From: Phoronis australis
Taxonomy: Eukaryota; Phoronida; Phoronidae
Reading direction: 5' to 3'
NCBI GenBank assembly: GCA_002633005.1
Contig: NMRA01000005.1
Span: 2,211,476-2,252,087, forward strand
DNA length: 40,612 nt
Shown in pieces: positions 10,522 through 21,109 of the stretch; position 1 is the first letter of the stretch; each line of letters opens with the position of its first letter. The position numbers were made by a program, and so were the translations under genes. The notes under the pieces were generated by a model. The model did no database searches. It was not told where the DNA came from and saw only the letters and a list, made by a program, of their open reading frames with translations.

Positions 10522-13500
10522 GTAAAGCAGGCTCATGGCAACAATTTCTTTGTAATAAACCTATTCGTAAGCCTACTTCAAACAGTATGTGGCAGGGCAA
10601 TGTGTGAATTAGATTCATGAGTACTCAGCTCGTGAGTTATCTTTAAACTGTAATTTCGGAGATAGTTTGAGATGATACTCGTTTTGTTTGTAGGGTTAAC
10701 AGTGACAGTATCAAAAGTGACCTTTATTGGCACTGTCAGAGAGCTAACTCTTCTTAAAGCTGTATCAACGACAGTTGGTATGAAGATTGGGCATTAATAA
10801 GTATCACGAACGCCGGGGGATACACTCAGCTTGTAGGTATAAACAAAGTAACTCGCCAACACAGTTTTTCACGCCGTCGGGTTTGGTGCAGAGGTAGGGG
10901 AGAGTGGGGAAAGTTATAACATTTTTCACTTAAATGAAAATTTCTTCCGAACAATATTGATGTTTGGTTTATTATATAGCATGTTGGTAATTTAGTCTTT
11001 CCTCCATGTGGTGCGTACGTGAAATTTTGCACCCCGAAGGCTGTTTCCTGTAGTAAGCGTTGCAAGAAGATCTGTAGAGTGATACAACATGCCACATGTG
11101 TGTGTCACATAATAACACAGTTGTCACGGTGGACAGCAACTCCATGGGCTAACTGTAAGATGTTTTATTTTTGACGTGGCTTTGATCGTGGCATCACTAT
11201 GGAACACTCGATTTTCCTCAAATGATTGCCAACCATTATGAAAAACGATCACCACACTCTAAATGTGTACACAGCGCCAACCGAATGTGATTTTTAATTT
11301 CGTGCCTTGATAATTATTTGTGCAATGAAATTCCGACTCCCCCAATCTCTGATTATTAACGTTTACTACCCGAGCAAGTTGTAATGTATAACAGCCTGCC
11401 CCATCTAATTCTTTTGCATCTTGCCCCTCATATTATTTCGAAAAAAGTTCTGTTCATCCTGAAATGTAGTGATTGCGCAGGGGAGAAGAAGCATATGCAT
11501 TACCCATGTCGATATCAAACATGTCATCATGTAGTGGTCTGTTGTTAAAGGAATGTATACAACAGAAATGCAATAAGTTGTCAGAATGACTTTCTAGTTT
11601 AAGGTGTCCCAAAATAACGTTTTTGTTGACAAAACAAAACACTTTCATTGACCTATTCCATATTTTGGGGAAGCTTTTGAAGTCACTGTGCATGGTCGGA
11701 TAAATGCCTGTGGCAGTATGCGGACAAGTTTAGAACATATAGCAACAACATTGGTTTGAAAATGGATGCTGATGAAAGGATAGGAAAACGATTTTAGGTA
11801 CGTAAAATTTTCGTCTGCGCAAAAGATATCATCACCAAAAGGATGAAATAATTTAGTGATATCGCTAGTGTTACAAATAACATGCGTTGCAAATAGCCCC
11901 GCTCTCCCTTACTGCAGATCACACATTGGTGCTGGCATTATCACACGAGCAGAATCACCCAGCAGACGGAAATAACGTCATCCCAGAGCACCCGTTAGGA
12001 CTAGGGTTAGCGTTGAGTGACGAATGGTTGGACATGAAACTTCCCTGTGCTACTACAAGTGCAAAATAAAATCTCAAAAAGAGAACTTTCTTATGTACAA
12101 GACAGATATGCTGAAACTATTAACAAACGGAATGCCATTGCCTTCGTTCGAATGCGTGTGCATTTCACTCCTTTGTGTAACGAAATTCAGTCGCCGCTAA
12201 AACGGTGAGCGTGTTAATCTGTACATGTATGTCGGTGATAAACCAAATGTCCAGAGTATCGCAGGCTGAACCAACTGTCAACACAGGAAGTCAACATGTG
12301 GCGGTCTTCGCATAAATGGAAAAGCAACAAGAACATAGTTTTGTAGTGTCAGGGCCCCGTGACCAAATATCGAACCCTTTCCCCAATGAAAATATATCCG
12401 AGCGAAATTCCCCTCTTCAGGCCCAAAAATCTTGCTCTAGAGATTAGAAAATTCAACTCAAACTTAGTCTGTATCACTTCTGAAAATTATTAACTTTGCT
12501 TACTAGTTGAGAGGTAGTGGCCGGGTGTGGAAGAACTTACAAAAAAATTCCCGTTCATAAGGCATAGACATCATTCCCCTCAGGTGGGTGAGGCTAGTCT
12601 TTTGTCGCGGTATTTTTAAGACATGACAGTCTCTTTTTCTCTCTCTCCCTTTAGAGTTTAATGGAGATTGATTTCTTAGTACTTTTGTCCGTAACGGAGG
12701 TGGCGTAACACTGTGGAATCGTCCTCTTATAGAACGGAATCGGAGAATTTTGTTCGTTCCTTCAACTTTCCAGTCTCTCCAGAGTCGCTTTAGTGGCCGC
12801 CAATTTCCTTTTGGTACGTGACGAAGTTCCCAAATGTATATCATGCGTGTATCTACTCGCGAAACACTCTGGCGCCTTTCACTCGTACGACTTTGTATGA
12901 TCTTTCTTTTTTCTCAAGTTTTGCAGTCCCGTTTGCCGTAGCACTGTATTTTCCCTGTCAATTGTTTTAAAAGACTCCAACTTAAACAACCCTACATCCG
13001 CTACTGCAGAAAATTGTCGTAAGAATCATAAATTGCGTATTTGGTGAAACGCACTTGTGGACCGTGAGGAGGGTCCCACAGCTACGGATATTCAGACAAA
13101 GGCAAAGTGCATCACAGCAAGAAATGTGTTAGTTCCTCTCCTTATTCTCCGCTCGTTCTTTGGTATGAAAGTTGTAAGCAGACAGACAGGATAGCTTTCT
13201 GCAGTCTATACTGAAAACACGCAAGACTGTAAATAATCACTTGAATGAAAGGCGAATATGTCGTGACCTATTTGCGAAAGTTAGCAAAATGGTGGATATT
13301 GCAGTGATTGGTCGGTAAGGTAGGAATGTAGGCTTTTGAGCGCGATCTTGGGTCTAAGGAACTCGACCCACATTTAGTAAGTGCCTGCCACAATCTCTTG
13401 ACAAGTAATACGTCTTTGAACGATCCTGACGGCGACAAGGGACTTTACTTTATGAAGGATTATGCCGTTTCCTTGGTATGATGACATAATATCAGTAATG

Positions 13501-16500
13501 CCATCATACACGCATTTCACTTTTAGCCTACGTTTGACTCGATCAAAATAAAAACACGTCGCATCAGTAATAACGTTTTAATTATGTACAACGGGGTAAT
13601 TTGGAATAAAAGTGACATGTCAGTACATTGGAACAATTTCCATCTTGAGGTTAACCACCACAACACTAAGACAGATATCAAAAAACTTCAAATTTAGCCA
13701 TTTTAAGATAGACCCAATTAATCTCCAGGTTTTCATCTCTCTGCAGGTTCTTTATTCGGGGCTTTGTCATTCGGACATTCACCATCAAGATGGCTTCTTT
13801 TTATTGGGAGAGGAAGAAAAGATCCACTTTTCCTCTATTCCTGGCGTGTCTTGGCCGTTGCTTTTTGGTGAGTGGCGTAGTAAAGGGGAGACGGGGATAG
13901 AGAGAGCAGGAGGAGGGAGAGGGAAAGAAGAAGAAATTGGGCGGAAGACAAATAGAGAAATGGAGAGGGAGAGACGGAGAAAGAAAGCCAAAAGGGAAGC
14001 GGCGGAGAAAAAACGGGAGGGAGGNNNNNNNNNNNNNNNNNNNNNNNNNNNNNNNNNNNNNNNNNNNNNNNNNNNNNNNNNNNNNNNNNNNNNNNNNNNN
14101 NNNNNNNNNNNNNNNNNNNNNNNNNNNNNNNNNNNNNNNNNNNNNNNNNNNNNNNNNNNNNNNNNNNNNNNNNNNNNNNNNNNNNNNNNNNNNNNNNNNN
14201 NNNNNNNNNNNNNNNNNNNNNNNNNNNNNNNNNNNNNNNNNNNNNNNNNNNNNNNNNNNNNNNNNNNNNNNNNNNNTCTTAACGAATTCCTCCTAAGCAA
14301 CGTTAGCAAATTTTTATATACCGTTTATCAATATTGTTGCATCTGATTTCCCTACATGAATCTGTAAATATTTTTGTTTTTATATATCTGTAATAGCATG
14401 TCTAAGTATTGGAATACTTATTTTAGATACTACTTAATTGTATATATCTCTATGTATATAAGTTTCATTTATGAATTGTTTACAACCCAGATATAATGCT
14501 TCGCGGTTTCTGGGTTTGTTATTATTTCTTTGTATGTTCTGTGTATCCTTCAATAAATATATATCACAGTGAAAAAAATCATATGGGTTTAGATGTGGTT
14601 TCAAGAAATTCTATTCCCACGTAATATGAAATGTGCACAAAAAATGTACTTAAATTTACACTTCTGTTCGTTCAGGACATGAAACTGCAGGCATCGTTCA
14701 TTCCATTGGAGAAGATGTCAAAGATTCTGGTAATTTTTCCTAGTATAAATTACACGTGATGCTGTTCACAAACGTGTGCAAGGATTGCATTGGTATTGTT
14801 TATCGCGTTTGTATTTTGCTGCTTTTCTCGCTAGCCGAGGCTATAAGTCATAGCGCGAGAAAGTCAGACCAAAATGGGAATATGACAAACCACAGATATT
14901 TTACACTTAGCTAGTTTTCATGCTTTGAAAGACTGGTGAGCAACCACAGTAGTTTCTGTTGAAAATCGACGTTACTTCTTGGAAATTTGGTGTATAAGAT
15001 ACGTCAGGTGACATAAACGATTCTCACGATATTTTAAAACTGAAATAACGAAATCGCTGAGAAAACACAAATCTTTAATTGCATCTTACAAATACAAATA
15101 TACACGATCTTTGTGCCCGCGTGAAGCAACATTTCTTAGGCGTTTAACAGAAATTTGTTGACTTTTCAAACATGTGGCAAAGCTCACGAAAAGAATTTTT
15201 GATTAGGAGATTAAGCTGTTAGTTCAACGGTAGACGGTTGGTCCGTCCTGTCGAGTTTGTTGCATAAAATATATTAACTTATTACTAATGAAGACGAAAA
15301 CGACAAACAGAACTGATTTCTGGCTACAGCTTTATCTGAACTCCTTAGGTCTGTCAGTGGGTGATCGCGTGGTAGTCTATCCGTGGGTGTCGTGCATGCA
15401 GTGTGAAGAATGCCTCTCTGACAATGCAATCCTGTGCAGCAGTCTGATGTTGTTCCTTGGCGGTAAACTACCCGGAGGGTACGTATTACTACAGTGTACA
15501 TGCACTAGTCGAGAACTAATGTGTTGTTGCCGGCGGGGGCGGCTCTTCCTAACCAAAAACTACGTATTTAAAGTAAACTATACCATGCATCAGGCTACAA
15601 CAGCCGTGATTGCGTAATCATGACGTCACTTCTCCAGTGTGATAAGTTTAGTGCTGGCCGGAATATTGTTCGCGAAGTCTCCTTCACGTACATACATGTT
15701 TCACTGAGTATGGATAGAATGAGGAAGACCAACAGAATAAAGTAATCGCTCTTATTACTGATATTTTTAAGCATCTATAAATCCTCATTTTTCTTGAGAC
15801 CACGTACCGTTATGAACATTGGTCTCAAATGAGGCTTGGTTAAATCTTAGGTGATTTCAGAGTTTCGTAAAGTTTCGTTATTCCGTGAGACCATGTTCGT
15901 GGCACCCCTAGACAAGCTAACTTGTAACGGTTTAGTCTCTTCTTTACAATCCTAGAAATCACTTTGCATTTGAGTAGAGAGCAATTTTGAGACTCATGTC
16001 TAATCACATCAAATTACGAGGCAAGACCCTCAGACGTTGCTCAGCACAAGAGGGTGCACGCAGTCTGTGATAATTTACGTTCTTCGGATTGTTGAAGCTC
16101 CCACGGTGAAGTTTTAGTCCCGCTTTGTTCTTCTGATGTGTTCTGGATATTGTAGGTTTGCAACTCACATGTCTGTACCTCTGGCTAAATTTGCTGTTAA
16201 AGTTCCGGTCGAGTTACCGTTAGATGTCGCTGCCCTATTAGCGTGCAGTGGTCTGACCGCCTACAGCGCTGTCAATGCTGCAAGGCCCGTTATCGAGTAC
16301 TTCAGTGGCTACCGCAGTGAGTATAAAGAAGAACCACGTCAAGAATGCAACTCTCCTCTTTTGCGAAAGTTGAAAAACGCAGTGTATGATTGGCCTAGTT
16401 CTTAAAAGGTTAGGCTAATAGCACGCTTTGCGTGAGTCGGAAACCCATGCAGCAATGGGCTGTACATGGTCTACCTCTGTAATGTTAAGTTTTTTGTGTC

Positions 16501-19500
16501 ATCTGCGCAATTTGCTCAACAAAGATATTATAATGACGAAAGTCAAATTAATTGTGATATAGGTTTGGCATGCCATCCCGTAGGAATGAAAATGTGTCCT
16601 AGTGTGCAACATTATGAATAAATACCCGTAGAATTGGTGCAGTGTTGTGGTACTTCGGGATGCGACTATTATCCACAAGAAGGTCAATGGAGTACAGCAA
16701 AAACAAGCCTGGCAGATTATTCGAAATGATAACCGTGCAGTTGATCGCCCTGGTCATCTTCACTGGTAACTAACCAACCAATGATGCACCTCCCGCGATT
16801 TCACACACATGCTCAATGACCAAGTCAGATAGGTCAAAGTACATATATCGGAGTTCACGTCAGCAGCCGCGGACAACCAATTTATTCTTGATTTACAATG
16901 GAGTATCTAATCACGCACTTAACTCAAAAAGGCATGGCAACTCATGAGAGTACACGAGTTAGCGTGTAAATGTGAGCAGTGCCTACTTTACCTCCAGGTA
17001 GCGTGACTCTCCTCATAGTTGGAGCTGGAGGTCTGGGATGCTGGGCAATAAAGTTAGCAAAAGTCTTGCTGCCAAGCACAACAAAAGTGGTCGTGGCTGA
17101 CATAACGGTAATGATTCGATTGACTAATCGTTGTGCGGTTGCGTTCACTAAATTGAACATGAGGTATTCAGGCACGAGTTTACGTTTAGTGACGTTAGAG
17201 ACTGAAACGAGGCTGTCTTAAACTCACACTTGCTAGTGACCGAATTGGTGCTATTTCTGAAGGATGGACGCGCAACCGGGATTGGCGTAGTAAGTTAGGA
17301 ATTAAACGACGAAGCCTTTGCTTGAATACAGTTAGCACAAGACAACCAGTTTACATCCTGAAAACAATAACTTGAACAAATTTCAGTAGCATACAGTCAC
17401 CAATACAATCTGGTAGAGAAAAATGTCGTCTCAGGGGCTTAAAAGTGAAAGAATTGTTTGGAGAACTTGGATTTCAAGACGTATGAAGATGATTTTAGAC
17501 AAAATGAGCTTTTTAGGCGAGGTCAGAAAGCAGGTAACTTTTATGTCTGAGAATGATTTTTGACAATCTTGTTGATTACGGTAAACGTATTTAGAAATAA
17601 TAAAAAAGAGTTATGTTTATAAAGTTACCTCGACAAAGTTAGAATTAGAAATTATAGAATTGCTCAGACGAAACTAAGAATTTCAGCTCATAGTCTTAAC
17701 ATTGAAAAGGTGCGTGAATGTGATGTTCCAAAAGATCATACGTACTGCGAGTTATGTTTATCTGGAGAAATTGAAACAGAATGTCACTTTCTTATTGAGT
17801 GTCTTTTGTATACAAGCCTTAGAGAGAAATGTTTGATAGATGCTTCAGTTGATTACCTTGATGCAGTAGATTTAGATAATGGTACGAGTGAGGAGGATGT
17901 TGAAAATTTGGCCAAATACGTGTTTCTAGCTTTCAAGATACGACAGCAAAACCTGTAAGAATTTCAAATGCATTGTCATGTATGTGTGATCAATGAGCCT
18001 GTGCCCATATCATTAATACAGAAAATATCTATCGAAGAAATAACTTGAAATTTGCATTTGCAGGAAGAAAAATTGCAAATAGCCAAGGAAGCGGGGGCAG
18101 ACGATACCATCATCTGGAGCGTTTCCGGTAAGTGTAATGAATGTGAGTAGGGATGCACTTACTAAATGGGGGCGTTGCCTTCTGAAGATGTTTGTGGTCA
18201 ATTTGGCATATTTACTTACCATGGTAAACATTTGGAACTTTTTCGATCAAATGTAATCAAAAGAACATTTTTTTCAAGCCGCCAGTGTGAAGAGGTTCAC
18301 AAAATGTCAGTCGAATAATCTTTATTCCCTAGCGTTTTTGTTTTGAAAATTTTGAAGTGTTCTCAATGTCTGATACGCCTGTTGATTTGTCTGCTCCACT
18401 CTTGATACAGAGTGCATGTGAGCGATGACGCCTGAAACAGACAAAACTTAATTGTGCCAAAAATTATTCAGTGAATGACAACCTTGTTCATTCCATTCAG
18501 CATTGTTATAAATGATATGATTGTAATCATTCTAGATTTACTTGGCACAACAAAATTGAGAGAGTAAAAAGAAATATAAAAACTCATGGATGAATAAACT
18601 ACTTATCGCGAAATCAAAAATTGCTTAAACTTGAAACGCGGTTTTTAAAATAAGATATTGTTAATTTTAAAAATGATTACATTCAAAACCAATTCTTTTG
18701 GAAGGTTACAAACGCGTGGTCCTTATATTGTTATATCATTCCAGATTTCTTTAACGTTATCATCAAGAACCGGGTTTTACGTTAATTTCTATGGTTTTGC
18801 TTTCTTGGAACATGGAATCTGGAACCTCAAACATGATTAACTCAGGCTACAGACGTCTCATTCATTCACTGTTGAACATGGACGATAACTTTAGTTCCAG
18901 TTTCATAGTTTCGTTCTTGACACTGTTGCTAAACCAGATAGTTTAGTTACGAAGAGAGGAAATGTACGGCTACCTCTATGGGAACGTATGTAACTGTTGT
19001 GCACTATAGGTTGTAGATTTCATGTTGGGGTGAACTATAACTTGGAATCTGGACCCATGTTCGAGGCTTCAGGTTCCAGGAATAAAAAGAATGAAGCATA
19101 GAAATTACATTTAAGAGCATGTTTCCAGACGTTAAAGCCACTTAAATTTGGTCCGATGAAATAACAATACATGAACCAAATAGGAAACTAGAGGATTCAC
19201 TGTCGCACAGTGCCTTTTCATTTACTCAAGGTCGTGGGTTCGAGTCCCACTGAAGCACAGTGCTAGACTCTTGAGTCAGGTCTCTAGCTCAGTGCACTGG
19301 GCTCACCTGAGTGGCGTGTGCTCGCCTGGTACGATGTGTACCAGACCGCCTGCAGTTATCTTTTTATACAAGTAGGAAACTAACATGTTAAACTGGATTC
19401 TGTTACAAGTGAAATGTTTTATGATGTAACACTTGTAGACTAGCACTCATCGGTGCACCTGCTGTCGTATGTAGTTGTGGTGGAACGATGCATAAGTCGC

Positions 19501-20964
19501 CTATATTAGCAAAACTTGTTTTCATGCATCACACGCTTGAAGCAACACATTCCGTGATCATCCCATGAGAATTTTCACTACTAATTATCACGGTTTACAT
19601 TATATGCCAGAGGACAATAACGCGTTGATTAAGAGAACAAACACCCAGATTGGTGGCGTGGATGTGGCCATAGATTTCGTTGGAAATGGGACATGCAGTA
19701 CCAGATGCCTGGGTGTTCTAAAGAAGGTATGTTTTTTAAATCCATCAGCTTTACCGCAACATGTCATTGCTTTGCTTAAAACGGCTATAAATCTGCATTC
19801 CGCCCAAAAAGCGAACTTATGCCTCAGACACCTTACCACTATAAAATTGGTCTCGACAATTTCCTTCCTTAAGTAATTTTTTGGGTTTGCAAACCACTGA
19901 CAATTCGTTATTCCTCGAAACTATTGTGATTTGTAATAAAATTACAAAAGCTCTACAGAGTTTATACTTTGGTCAAAGTTAATAACTTCAGAAAAGTCTA
20001 TCTATCCATCATAAATTTTAACCATATATCAATAAAGCATAAAAATATTTCCAGGTTATCAGTGCAATGGGCCTGCGCACGTCTGATACAACGTGTATCA
20101 GATCGCCTGCAATTATTTTATTTTTTATATTATCATAAATCCCAAAATGCGTTTGCTTTTCAGCCGTAAAAGCAATTTTAATGCACCCAGGGGCGCTCGA
20201 ACGACTAGCCCCGTCATTTTGCGAAGTGGATAAAAAGGTCCGCCTCATAGAAACAAAAACTCGTCTACTTTCAGGGTGGTAGTCTGGTAACTATTGGATT
20301 TTTTGGAGGAAGTTTCAAGGTACAGTGCCCCCCATTGGTATTCAACAACATAACTATTGTTGGCAGGACTACAGGATCATTGGCCGATTTTAAGAATGTA
20401 ATAGAGATTGTGATAAAACACAAGGTAAGCTTACGTGTGTTTTTACTTACCATTCAATAGCTTACTTTAATATGGATGTTTACGGACACGGTGTAAAAAT
20501 ATTAATAAAAAAACTTTTTTCTAGCAATACATTCGCTACAATTTTGCTTTCAAATCAATGTGAAATAAAATTTTGCAGGTGTGCGAATGGGCAAAATGAT
20601 CGATCTCTCATCGGATCAGGCAAAGTATGGGTAATTAACACCTTTCGTGTAATTAGGTAGCTAAGTATGATTGGTGCAAAGAGATGAGGTGTCATGGTAG
20701 CCGCAATGCTCACTTCAGTGTATACTATAGGACTTTCTTCCACCTTTTTCCAAGCCTTCAGACGCAGATTGAACTGTAATTTAGATGTATTCATTTCGAA
20801 TATTCGTTGTACTGAGCTCTATGATTTGTAAAGCATTTTACGTCTTCATTCAGATTCAACCAGTCCCGATTTCTCATCACTGTCTGGACGAGATCAACAG
20901 CTTGATGACAATGCTCCGTGCTGGAAATATAAAAGGACGCGCCGTTTTGACGTTTCCCGAATAA
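10426..20964 (+). CDS. Zinc-containing alcohol dehydrogenase (MDR family), ten exons, 376 aa
   Basis: Exons 10426-10521, 13747-13867, 14676-14729, 15349-15478, 16156-16316, 16980-17107, 18064-18127, 19611-19726, 20275-20424 and 20854-20964 join in phase to 1131 bases, giving 376 aa plus stop. All junctions are GT-AG. The family oxidises alcohols or reduces aldehydes with NAD(P). Visible sites: catalytic zinc Cys39 (GLCHSD), His74-Glu75 (GHE) and Cys164 (LLACSGLTAYSA), as in yeast-type ADH; structural zinc Cys106, 109, 112 and 120 (C-x2-C-x2-C-x7-C); Rossmann GAGGLG at 202-207; and Asp228 at the end of beta 2 (VVVADIT), which favours NAD over NADP. The C-terminus GRAVLTFPE is typical. Substrate is not predictable. 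No signal peptide, so probably cytosolic. Two adjacent Mets (10426 and 10429) could start. Confidence 0.93.
13747..13867 (+). CDS. ADH exon 2 (residues 33-72)
   Basis: After acceptor CTCTCTGCAG. Carries the catalytic zinc cysteine in GLCHSDIHH, then a slightly long loop rich in Glu before the GHE motif. Ends phase 1 at donor TTG|GTGAGT. Confidence 0.9.
13882..14024 (+). repeat. Purine-rich low-complexity tract abutting the assembly gap
   Basis: About 140 bases almost entirely A and G (GAGAGA, GGGAGA, GAAAGAAG units) at the start of ADH intron 2, running straight into the N run. Such homopurine DNA is a common cause of assembly gaps. Confidence 0.8.
14025..14276. other. Assembly gap (252 N)
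   Basis: A run of 252 unknown bases in ADH intron 2. Reading frames crossing it are artefacts. No coding part of the dehydrogenase is missing, because exons 2 and 3 join perfectly across it. Confidence 0.99.
14676..14729 (+). CDS. ADH exon 3 (residues 73-91)
   Basis: A 54-base exon after acceptor TTCGTTCAG. Completes Gly73, then HETAGIVHSIGEDVKDS: the GHE catalytic zinc ligand and the GxVxxxG strand. Phase 1 to phase 1. Confidence 0.9.
15349..15478 (+). CDS. ADH exon 4 (residues 91-134), structural zinc lobe
   Basis: After acceptor CTCCTTAG. LSVGDRVVVYPW is followed by the four-cysteine structural zinc lobe CMQCEEC...LC. Ends phase 2 at GG|GTACGT. Confidence 0.92.
16156..16316 (+). CDS. ADH exon 5 (residues 134-188)
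   Basis: After acceptor ATTGTAG. FATHMSVP through AALLACSGLTAYSA; Cys164 sits where yeast-type ADH places the third catalytic zinc ligand. Ends phase 1 at CGCA|GTGAGT; the leftover A with TG of exon 6 makes Met188. Confidence 0.9.
16980..17107 (+). CDS. ADH exon 6 (residues 188-230), dinucleotide-binding fold
   Basis: After acceptor GTGAGCAG. SVTLLIVGAGGLG is the Rossmann glycine motif and VVVADIT supplies the acidic residue that binds the NAD ribose. Ends phase 0 at ACG|GTAATG. Confidence 0.93.
17581..17958 (+). pseudogene. Fragment of a non-LTR retrotransposon reverse-transcriptase protein, C-terminal end
   Basis: Lies in ADH intron 6, same strand. One frame reads a basic segment (KLRISAHSLNIEK), then a CCHC cluster CELC...HFLIEC (C-x2-C-x9-H-x4-C), then a hydrophilic tail to a stop at 17956-17958. 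This arrangement is typical of the C-terminus of LINE-type pol proteins after the RT domain. An in-frame TAA at 17620 interrupts the upstream part, and the RT core is absent, so it is a 5'-truncated dead copy. Family assignment within LINEs is not possible here. Confidence 0.75.
18064..18127 (+). CDS. ADH exon 7 (residues 231-252)
   Basis: After acceptor TTTGCAG. EEKLQIAKEAGADDTIIWSVS matches the helix after the Rossmann beta 2 strand, where MDR enzymes have xKLxxAKxxGAD. Ends phase 1 at G|GTAAGT. Confidence 0.92.
19195..19380 (+). mobile_element. tRNA-derived SINE-like copy
   Basis: In ADH intron 7. Contains a perfect T-arm (GTGGG, TTCGAGT, CCCAC) and, downstream, an A-box-like TAGCTCAGTGCACTGG. 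It then has a tail with a perfect hairpin CTGGTAC/GTACCAG at 19326-19344 followed by GACCGCCTGCAG. The tail recurs at 20066-20125. No functional cloverleaf: the anticodon arm before the T-arm does not pair. Called SINE-like by structure; family unknown. Confidence 0.5.
19611..19726 (+). CDS. ADH exon 8 (residues 252-290)
   Basis: After acceptor ATGCCAG. GGVDVAIDFVGNGTC is the usual MDR 'GG-DV-IDFVG' strand. Ends phase 0 at AAG|GTATGT. Confidence 0.92.
20066..20140 (+). mobile_element. Partial second copy of the SINE-like tail
   Basis: In ADH intron 8. Resembles the end of the element at 19195-19380: AGTGCAATGGGCC, then a perfect hairpin CTGATAC/GTATCAG at 20083-20101, then GATCGCCTGCAATTATTTTAT. 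Its tRNA-like head is missing. Confidence 0.5.
20275..20424 (+). CDS. ADH exon 9 (residues 291-340)
   Basis: After acceptor CTACTTTCAG. GGSLVTIGFFGG and NNITIVGRTTGSLADF are the closing strands of the coenzyme domain in MDR enzymes. Ends phase 0 at AAG|GTAAGC. Confidence 0.92.
20854..20964 (+). CDS. ADH exon 10 (residues 341-376 and stop)
   Basis: After acceptor TTCATTCAG. Reads to GNIKGRAVLTFPE, then TAA at 20962-20964. The GRAVL ending is characteristic of ADH C-termini. Confidence 0.92.
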   Translation: MQPVPISHHCLDEINSLMTMLRAGNIKGRAVLTFPE

Positions 20965-21095
20965 CAGAAGAACCTCGTGCACTGCCACGTCAAGTGAAAC
21001 GGATTTTCATCTCGTTTCTCAGAAGTTTTTGTCATTATTACGTAGTTGACGCAGTCGTGGCTTAGTTTTTCGATTGTACATTACGGCATGCTTTT

Positions 21096-21101
21096 AATAA
21101 A
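21096..21101 (+). terminator. ADH poly(A) signal
   Basis: AATAAA 132 bases after the stop codon, in a run of A. Confidence 0.65.
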
Positions 21102-21109
21102 AAAAATCT

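Noticed and set aside
12503-12844. 113-codon minus-strand frame in ADH intron 1
   Set aside because: Arg/Lys/Pro-rich but without any recognisable domain or splice-flanked structure.
13785-14346. Open frames running through the N block
   Set aside because: The gap translates as unknown residues, so frame openness there is an artefact.
17420-17580. Further upstream extension of the retrotransposon fragment
   Set aside because: Some protein-like codons, but no motif that I can tie to a reverse transcriptase, so it was not included.
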